A stretch of DNA of 42,213 bases from Zelonia costaricensis (lineage: Eukaryota; Euglenozoa; Kinetoplastea; Trypanosomatida; Trypanosomatidae): assembly GCA_030849075.1 (NCBI GenBank), contig JASAOO010003331.1:1-42213 (forward strand). Reading direction: 5' to 3'. Below are positions 35,988 through 42,213 of the stretch, piece by piece. A program made the position numbers and the translations under genes. The notes below the pieces were generated by a model. The model was not told the origin of the DNA and searched no databases. It saw only the letters and a list, made by a program, of their open reading frames with translations. Each line of letters begins with the position of its first letter. The first letter of the stretch is position 1.

Positions 35988-37406
35988 ATGCTCGGCTGGT
36001 CACACGCACGGTGTGCGGTCGTGCTGGCGGTCCACGGCCGCGGCAGCTCCGGTGCACCCCCCTCACCACACGGTGCCCTGCGACGGCCGTTGACAGCAGC
36101 AGCAGCAGTAGCACTAGCAGCTGGAGCTCGGCTGTCTCGCGCCGTCCCACTAGCGACGCCGCTGCGGCAGCTCAGCGCAACGGCACCACGCTACAGCAGC
36201 ACCTTTCACTACCGCAAAGTGCGTGTGACCCCAGAGGACGCAATCGACCCCCTAACGAAGCCGACCACCATCGACAAGGCTGCCCTGCACGTCGTCTCGG
36301 TCCCGATCGGCAACTTGAAGGACTTCACCTTGCGTGCCCTTGACGTGCTGCGCGGTGTGGACTACATCGTCACTACGGACCGCCCCGCAACCAAGACACT
36401 GCTCGACCTCGTCAACATTCCAAACCAGGGACGGCTCATCCACTACAGCCGCACCAACCGCACCGCGTCGCGCGACAAGCTCGTGGAACTGCTCAAGGGA
36501 GGGCGCAGCATGGCACTCGTCACGACCAGCGGCACCCCGTGCGTCGGCGATGTGGGCGGCGAGCTGGTGCGTGAGATGCAGCAGAGCGGCATCCGTGTGA
36601 CGGCCGTGCCGGGTGCCTCAGCCGTGATGTGCGCGCTGGCGGTCTCCGGCCTCACCACCTCGACCTTTGAGTCCTCGGACAAGGACCGCGCAGGCGACGG
36701 CCGCGATGGGGACGGCGGCGGCGCCGCGGCGCTCCTCCAGCCGCAGACCTTCGACGACGGGTCCTTCTTTTTTGGCAACGTGCTGCCCGAGTCGCACGGG
36801 GCGCGGCTGCGGCTCTTGCGCTCCGTCGTGGCACCCGCGACGTTCCCCTGCGTCTTCTACGAGGTGCCGCGGCGGCTGGTGACGGTGCTGCAGGACGTGG
36901 CCGCCGTCCTGCCGCACCGCCGCGTGTACGTGACGCATGAGCTGACGAAGCTCAACGAGTCCCTGCACGCCGACACGGCGGAGCAGCTCGTGCGCTTCTA
37001 CCTCCGTCAAGAGGCGCAGATGCTGCTCAAGAAGGGGCAGCTGGTGCTTGTCATCGCCGGGGCCGGTCCGATGGAGACGGCGGCGTGGCTGGAGAAGGAG
37101 GCAGCGAAGCGGCGGCGACTGCGCCGCAGCGTGAGCGACCTCATGCGCAGTGGCGCAACACGCGCGGCTGCCGCAGCCTCCGCGGCGACACCGAGAGAGG
37201 ACAGCAGCAACGGAGCGGCCTCGCCTGGTGGCACCGCGGCGACGCCCAAGGCGAAGCACCCGCTGCGGCGCCAGGAGCGGGCCGAGCTGCGCCGCCAGCG
37301 GCTGAAGAAGAAGCGCGAGCGCCTCATCCGCGAGATCGAGGCGGAGCAGGAGCGGCTGCGAGTGAACCTCGCCGTCAACCGCAACGACGCAGCTCGCTTT
37401 CCATGA
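35988..37406 (+). CDS. RsmI-type rRNA (cytidine-2'-O)-methyltransferase, probably mitochondrial
   Basis: The 472-aa protein starts MLGWSHARCAVVLAVHGRGS and has an Arg/Ala-rich N-terminus without acidic residues for about 80 aa, a probable mitochondrial presequence. The tetrapyrrole-methylase core follows: VPIGNLKDFTLRALDVL (105-121), TSGTPCVGDVGGELV (from about 180), VPGASAVMCALAVSGL (207-222), FFFGNVLPESHGARLRLL, HELTKLNES (317-325) and LVLVIAGAG. In bacteria RsmI adds the 2'-O-methyl of the m4Cm pair in small-subunit rRNA near the decoding site. The protein is longer than bacterial RsmI (about 290 aa): it has the presequence, an insert near residues 225-255 (DKDRAGDGRDGDGGGA) and a basic, helical C-terminal tail of about 110 residues. 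TTDRPATKTLLD replaces the usual AEDTR-type motif. The first ATG in frame is 35988. Organellar action is inferred. Confidence 0.85.
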   Translation: MLGWSHARCAVVLAVHGRGSSGAPPSPHGALRRPLTAAAAVALAAGARLSRAVPLATPLRQLSATAPRYSSTFHYRKVRVTPEDAIDPLTKPTTIDKAALHVVSVPIGNLKDFTLRALDVLRGVDYIVTTDRPATKTLLDLVNIPNQGRLIHYSRTNRTASRDKLVELLKGGRSMALVTTSGTPCVGDVGGELVREMQQSGIRVTAVPGASAVMCALAVSGLTTSTFESSDKDRAGDGRDGDGGGAAALLQPQTFDDGSFFFGNVLPESHGARLRLLRSVVAPATFPCVFYEVPRRLVTVLQDVAAVLPHRRVYVTHELTKLNESLHADTAEQLVRFYLRQEAQMLLKKGQLVLVIAGAGPMETAAWLEKEAAKRRRLRRSVSDLMRSGATRAAAAASAATPREDSSNGAASPGGTAATPKAKHPLRRQERAELRRQRLKKKRERLIREIEAEQERLRVNLAVNRNDAARFP

Positions 37407-37660
37407 GGTGGAAGCGGTGGCGGAGGAGGGAGGGCACGTGGGGCTTCCCGCGATTGCGTTTTCACTGACGTAGGCTGCGCCCCCCCCCTGCTGGAAAGGC
37501 GAGAGAAGCCGTCGAATGGTGTGTGTATAAACCCCTGCTTATCTTCACAGACCCACGCTGAAGTCGTGCGCACCGCAAGCATCAATGAGGGGCAAGATGC
37601 TGGCACCGATGTGTGCGCCTTCACTAATCCGTGCAATGGCAACGACTCGCAAAGAGTAGA

Positions 37661-37685
37661 ACACACACACACACACACACACACA
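37661..37685. repeat. (AC)12 microsatellite
   Basis: Twelve and a half uninterrupted AC units in the 3' flank of the RsmI-like gene. Confidence 0.9.
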
Positions 37686-38330
37686 GAAGAATGCACGTCG
37701 AGAGCCTGTCCTTCTCAGAACAGCAGTCCCCTGGAGTTTGAGCTGACCTTGTGACAGCGCCGTGCCAGCACACACAAACACACGCGGAGCGAGGGCTGAA
37801 GCTGACCCCCCCCCCCTCTCGCTTTCCGATGCACCGCTCGCACGGAATCGACTGACCTGCGCGCGGCCCCACTGTGCACACTACGATACGCGCACCGTGA
37901 CTGCTGTTCTGCAACTTGCTTTGGCGCTCTTCTCCTCCTACCGTACCACGCGTTCCTCCCTCTCCCTCATCCGACAACGCGGCGACAGAAGTCGTGCGAA
38001 CCTACAAACTCACACACACCGCCCCGTCCGTCTTTAACGTTCCACCGGTTCTCACTCCTGAGTTTCACCCCCCCCCCACACACACACCCTATTGGATCGT
38101 GTCATCTCCCGCCCCTCGCCCTCCCCCCTTATTCACCGATAGCGTGTTCTCTCCCAGGCCCCTATCTTTCTTTTCATCCCCCTCGCTCTCCCGTGTCACA
38201 CCTGCGCGCGCGTCGCCGCCCTCGTGCCGCCTACCCTATTTCCCACGCTCGCGCGTTCCGCCTCTATATCTCACTCCCCCCTTTATCTGTCAACCCGCGT
38301 CCCCCTCTCTCGCGTCGTATACCCTCGCTT

Positions 38331-38386
38331 CTCCGCCTTCACCTTCTTCTTCGCTGTTCCTGCAATCCCGCATCCCCCCCCTCTAG
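38331..38386 (+). promoter_or_regulatory. Trans-splice acceptor for 6-phosphogluconate dehydrogenase
   Basis: A dense C/T tract, part of a 300-nt pyrimidine-rich stretch, ends in CCCCTCTAG with AG at 38385-38386. The 5' UTR would be 79 nt. Confidence 0.5.
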
Positions 38387-38465
38387 CTCCGTACCACGCG
38401 CCGAACGCACTTATTAGGGTTTACCACTCCCGTCTTCCCCCCTCCCCCCTCACGCAGCCGCAGCC

Positions 38466-39905
38466 ATGTCGAACGATTGCGGTATTATTGGCCTCGGCGT
38501 GATGGGCGCCAACCTGGCGCTGAACATCGCCGAGAAGGGCTTCCATGTCGCCGTCTTCAACCGCACGTACGCCAAGACCGAGTCCTTCCTCAAGGAGAAC
38601 GAGAGCGCCAAGTTTGCCGCCAACCTGAAGGGCTACGAGACCATCAAGGAGTTCGCCGACTCGCTCAAGAAGCCGCGCCGCGCCTTTATCCTTGTCATGG
38701 CCGGTGCTGCGACGGACGCCACGATCCAGCAGCTCACGGAGGTGTTCGAGAAGGACGACATCATCATCGACACCGGCAACGCGAACTTCAAGGACCAGGA
38801 CAAGCGCGCCGCCCAGCTCGAGAGCCAGGGCCTGCGCTTCCTGGGTATGGGCATCTCGGGTGGCGAGGAGGGTGCTCGCAAGGGTCCGGCCTTCTTCCCC
38901 GGCGGCACGCCCAGCGTCTGGGAGGAGGTGCGCCCGATCGTGGAGGCGGCTGCCGCCAAGGCTGAGGATGGTCGCCCGTGTGTGACGATGAACGGCAAGG
39001 GCGGCGCGGGCTCGTGCGTGAAGATGTACCACAACGCCGGCGAGTACGCAATTCTGCAGATCTGGGGCGAGGCGTACAACGCGCTGACGGCGCTCGGCTT
39101 CAGCAACGACGAGGTCGCGGACGTGTTTGAGGCGTGGAGGGCGGAGGGCTTCCTCAAGTCGTACATGCTCGACATCTCGATCGCCGCGTGCCGCGCCAAG
39201 GAGCCGGCCGGCAACTACCTGTCCGAGAAGGTCAAGGACCGCATCGGGTCCAAGGGCACCGGCCTGTGGTCGGCGCAGGAGGCGCTCGAGGTTGGCGTGC
39301 CTGCCCCGTCGCTGAACATGGCCGTCATCTCCCGCGAGATGACGATGTACAAGGACGAGCGCATCGCCAACGCCAAGGCCTTCCCGGCCTTCCCGAACAC
39401 TCTGTCGCACCAGGTGAAGGACAAGTCGCCCAACGGGCCCGAGGTGAAGCAGCTCTTCCACGCCGTGAGCCTCTCCATCATCGCGAGCTACGCGCAGATG
39501 TTCCAGTGCCTGCGCGAGCTGGACAAGGTGTACGACTTCGGCCTGAACCTCCCCGCCACCATCGCCACGTTCCGCGCCGGCTGCATTCTGCAGGGCTACC
39601 TGCTGATGCCGATGACCAAGGCCTTCGAGAAGAACCCGAACCTGCCGAACCTGATGGACGCCTTCACGAAGGAGCTCGAGGCCGGCCTGCAGGACTACCG
39701 CAACATCATCGCCCTGCTCACTTCGAGCACCGCGGTGTCGCTGCCGGTGATGATGGCCTCGCTGGCGTACATCAACGGCATGTACACGCCGATCCTGCCG
39801 TACGGCCAGCTGGTGTCGCTGCAGCGCGACGTCTTTGGCCGCCACGGCTACGAGCGCATCGACAAGGAGGGCCGCGAGTCCTTCGGCTGGCCCGCGATGC
39901 AGTAG
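38466..39905 (+). CDS. 6PGDH: 6-phosphogluconate dehydrogenase, decarboxylating
   Basis: The 479-aa enzyme oxidatively decarboxylates 6-phosphogluconate to ribulose 5-phosphate, making NADPH in the pentose-phosphate pathway. The Rossmann GLGVMGANLALN fingerprint is at residues 9-20 and the FNRT segment helps define coenzyme preference. The GGEEGARKGPAFFPGG block precedes the catalytic region GSCVKMYHNAGEYA, placing Lys186 as the general base and Glu193 as the general acid. The C-terminal half contains the helical dimer domain (LQDYRNIIALLTSS). Length and motifs are typical, and the protein is essentially collinear with the family. It is in the same orientation as all other genes here. Trypanosomatid enzymes of this pathway are split between cytosol and glycosomes; no PTS1 is seen at the C-terminus (it ends in MQ). 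Confidence 0.97.
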   Translation: MSNDCGIIGLGVMGANLALNIAEKGFHVAVFNRTYAKTESFLKENESAKFAANLKGYETIKEFADSLKKPRRAFILVMAGAATDATIQQLTEVFEKDDIIIDTGNANFKDQDKRAAQLESQGLRFLGMGISGGEEGARKGPAFFPGGTPSVWEEVRPIVEAAAAKAEDGRPCVTMNGKGGAGSCVKMYHNAGEYAILQIWGEAYNALTALGFSNDEVADVFEAWRAEGFLKSYMLDISIAACRAKEPAGNYLSEKVKDRIGSKGTGLWSAQEALEVGVPAPSLNMAVISREMTMYKDERIANAKAFPAFPNTLSHQVKDKSPNGPEVKQLFHAVSLSIIASYAQMFQCLRELDKVYDFGLNLPATIATFRAGCILQGYLLMPMTKAFEKNPNLPNLMDAFTKELEAGLQDYRNIIALLTSSTAVSLPVMMASLAYINGMYTPILPYGQLVSLQRDVFGRHGYERIDKEGRESFGWPAMQ

Positions 39906-40708
39906 GCGACTCGTCCCGCGACCACATTTGCCCACGCACAGACCTCGCTACAGCCGGTGGCGCCAAAACGGCGGCGCTGCTACGGTGCGCTGCCCATCTT
40001 CTCTCCGCCCTCCATGTCGTTCGCACCGACCCACAACGCCTGCACGCGTGCGGCAGGGGTGGACGGTGGCTGACGCACGCCAGGCGGCGGAGCGGTGGGC
40101 ACGCTCGCAGCGCCAGCGCGAACGCGCGCACGCACCCACACTCACCCGCGGGGGGAAAAGCAAACGCACGCGCACAGACACACAGGCACACACACGCAGA
40201 GTGAGAGCATCACGTTTTTCTTTTTCCTATACACCTCAAAGACCCCCCCCCCCACTTCCCCCACCTCAGCACGACGGAGTTCGAGGGTCGGAGCAGCGGC
40301 GGATAAGGAGTTGAGTGCGCAGAGTGGCAGAGACAGCCTGAAGCTCCATCCCCGATTCTTCTCCCTCCTTGTCCACCCTTTTCACCACGCTTTCTCCCCC
40401 GTAACCCAAGTCCTCACGGCCGCCGCTACCTCGATGCAGCTCCTCCTCTTCCGCCCCCCTCGTTGCCGCTATTGCCACTCGGATGTCCGCCCCACCCCAG
40501 CCGGCGCTCTCTCTACTTCTCCCCACTCGATCGCGCACCCGACCCCCGCCGCTTTCTTCCTCGCGCTCATGAACGTCTTCTCCCGCAAGGCAAACGGTAA
40601 ACAAGAAGTGCCTTCACCTGCTCAGCATTGCACGGTGACACACGCGGGAGAGGAGGCTGCACAGGAGAAGCGAGAGAAGGAAAGTAAAAAAAAAAAAGAA
40701 GGCAAAGG

Positions 40709-40734
40709 AGCGCGCGCGCGCGGGGGGGGGGGGG
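40709..40734. repeat. (GC)n followed by poly-G run
   Basis: An alternating GC block runs directly into a G-run of about a dozen bases, in the 3' flank of 6-phosphogluconate dehydrogenase. Such sequence is prone to non-B DNA structure and to assembly error. Confidence 0.75.
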
Positions 40735-41403
40735 CGAGCGGGGATGAGGGAACGCCCGGTCCCGCACCTTTCCTGTTCCTTTGCCTCCCTTTCCCTGTCT
40801 CTCTGGTTTCCTCCCTCCCCCCCTCTCCCCCATCTTTCTCTCCAGCCTCAGCCCTTGGCGCTTTGTTTCGGGTCGCGGGTGCGTCTTTCCTCCCTCCTCT
40901 CTCTCTCTCTCGTTTCCCTCTTTCCCTCTCCCCGTCTGGTGGGTGATGCTCTGGCGCGTTTCTCGCACCGTGCGCGCGGGGCGGCCTCGGGTGCTGCTCC
41001 AATTCGTCGCTGCCTCCTTCTCTCCTCCCCCCCTTGGAGTGACCCGAAAGGGCCGGGGTGAATGAGTGGGGGGGGGACGTGGTGCGGAGAGTGGGAGGAG
41101 CGGCCAAAGCACACCGTCATGTACGCACCGCGACGCAACGGCAATGGACCCGATGACACACACACACACACACACTGTAGCGAGCGCGGGGGAGTCGAGA
41201 AGGGCGACTGAGACACAAGCGGCGAATACTCCCCTCACCCCTCCCATCCCCCCTCTTTGTCCCTTTACACCCATCCCACGAACTATTCCCCCGTCGCCGT
41301 CCCTCTCGTCCCTGACTCTCCTCTCCTTTTTTGTCTTCTTCTTGTGTGCTGAGGTGCCCTTCGCTTTCGTCCTTTGTGAGTTCCTTTTTTTTCTTGTTCT
41401 TCT

Positions 41404-41479
41404 CGCTCTCTCTCTCTCCCTCTCGCACTCCGCGTCTCTGTTTGATTCTCTCGTGGTTGCCGTCTTTGTTTTTTTGCAG
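41404..41479 (+). promoter_or_regulatory. Strong polypyrimidine tract and splice acceptor without an assigned gene
   Basis: A C/T-rich tract at about 41404-41475, ending TTTTTTTGCAG, places the AG at 41478-41479. It is among the best acceptor sites in the window. Its mRNA is unassigned: either a gene beginning near or beyond the window end, or a short ORF at 41542-41745. Confidence 0.5.
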
Positions 41480-42213
41480 AGTTGCCAGCTCACCCCTCTT
41501 CCTCTCCAGCCGCCAGACGCCTCCGCGTGAACTATTACACAATGAAGCAAACAAACAACCCTCTCCCCCCAAAAAAGAAGGAAGAGGAGCCACTCAAGTT
41601 AAACGGTGGGCCACCAAATGGGAGAGTCGCTGCGCCCACCTGTGCAGCTCTCACCGTCTGTCGACACGGCAGGCGCAGTCCGTCACTGATGAGTGCCGTC
41701 TCTCCCCTTTGCCAACGAACAAGACGAAAACAAAGAGAAAACTGAAACTCCGCGAAAGGGCAGGTGCAGTCGAGTAAGCGGGAGCGAGACGGCGCGCCTG
41801 CGCACCCACGCGCGCACACGCACACCCTGGCAGGTGAAGCGTCGCAGTGTTGTGACTTTTAGCCTATCCGTGCATGATGCAGAAGAGAGACGGCTACGCC
41901 TTTCTCATGCTCTAGCAGTGGTGCCACTTGCGCGCGCCCCCTCATTTGATGTCGGACTCTGTGGTAGAGTCTCTTTGCGACGTGGGAGGCAAGGGAAGGG
42001 TTGTGCAAGGGACCTTCACAATATCCCCAGCGTGCTTCTCTTCCTCTACTAGCGTGACAGTCTTTCACGCGCGAGGCTGGCACGGCCTCTTCCAGCTCGC
42101 TGGAGACGCTGCCGAGGCACCGGTCACCATTCCACAACTCCTTCTCTCTTCGCGCCGGTTCCCCTTGTGCCCTTCCCTCGCGTTTCTACTTCCGACGTGC
42201 CTACGGCGTCTCA

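Larger units (their letters stand above)
37407..38465. other. Intergenic region with (AC)n repeat
   Basis: A (AC)12 microsatellite lies at 37661-37685 and a poly-C run near 37806-37817. Almost continuous C/T-rich sequence runs from about 38040 to 38460. No gene is supported. Confidence 0.6.
39906..42213. other. 2.3-kb terminal region without a convincing gene
   Basis: The stretch is rich in simple sequence: a C-run near 40236, a (GC)n block and G-run at about 40709-40734, (CT)n blocks near 40898-40930 and 41406-41425, and (CA)n at 41156-41174. A strong splice acceptor lies at 41478-41479. Open frames are low-complexity. A short ATG frame (41542-41745, 67 codons) follows the acceptor. The final 400 bases have a less repetitive composition but no recognisable gene. 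Confidence 0.55.

Noticed and set aside
40567..41550. A 327-codon minus-strand frame after 6PGDH
   Set aside because: Low-complexity Arg/Glu/Gly sequence from C/T-rich DNA, with no domain.
41830..42150. Possible degenerate retroposon (SIDER-like) in the terminal region
   Set aside because: Composition is less repetitive than nearby DNA, but no consensus could be aligned by eye and no A-tail or target duplication was seen.
1..42213. tRNA, rRNA and snoRNA genes
   Set aside because: No cloverleaf, rRNA-like block or convincing box C/D pair was noticed by eye in the gaps; a covariance-model search would be needed to exclude small RNAs.
1..42213. A strand-switch region or divergent transcription start
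   Set aside because: All supported genes are on the plus strand, so no switch is visible.

Overview
The window looks like nuclear DNA of a trypanosomatid, most likely Leishmania or a close relative. Thirteen coding regions are supported and all lie on the + strand. They are GC-rich and intronless, and are separated by roughly 0.6-2.3 kb of low-complexity DNA. Before most genes the same layout recurs: a long polypyrimidine tract, the first downstream AG (a trans-splicing acceptor), then the ATG. Intergenic DNA is full of (GT)n/(AC)n microsatellites and poly-C, poly-G and poly-T runs. This is the pattern of one polycistronic transcription unit. From memory, 6-phosphogluconate dehydrogenase lies on chromosome 35 of L. 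major, so this may be the syntenic segment; that is unverified.

Layout, left to right: malonyl-CoA:ACP transacylase-like protein (193-1797); membrane-anchored pseudoperoxidase of the APX/CcP family (2470-3885); XPC/Rad4 nucleotide-excision-repair protein (4805-7459); RPA3-like small replication protein A subunit (8712-9068); unknown 579-aa protein (10418-12157); small Sfr1/Mei5-like protein (12800-13297); probable mitochondrial protein with repeated helical modules and a basic tail (13885-15651, one undetermined base); divergent CDC50/LEM3 flippase subunit (16457-17719); unknown 277-aa protein (18535-19368); poxvirus-VP39-type cap 2'-O-methyltransferase (20110-21810); 1098-aa degenerate DExH pseudohelicase (23057-26353); 2188-aa THADA/Trm732 homologue (28546-35112); organellar RsmI-type rRNA 2'-O-methyltransferase (35988-37406); 6-phosphogluconate dehydrogenase (38466-39905). 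The last 2.3 kb holds no convincing gene, but it has a strong splice acceptor near 41479 that suggests a further transcript.

Trypanosomatid transcription units are generally not functionally organised, so adjacency is weak evidence. Two themes still stand out: DNA repair (XPC, RPA3-like, Sfr1-like) in the left third, and 2'-O-methylation of RNA (VP39-type, THADA/Trm732, RsmI) plus a pseudohelicase in the right half. The strongest leads are the pseudohelicase with SUMO-interaction-like acidic tails, the Sfr1/Mei5-like protein, the modular mitochondrial protein, and the CDC50 paralogue with a rearranged cysteine pattern. Everything was read by eye; no alignment or database search was run.
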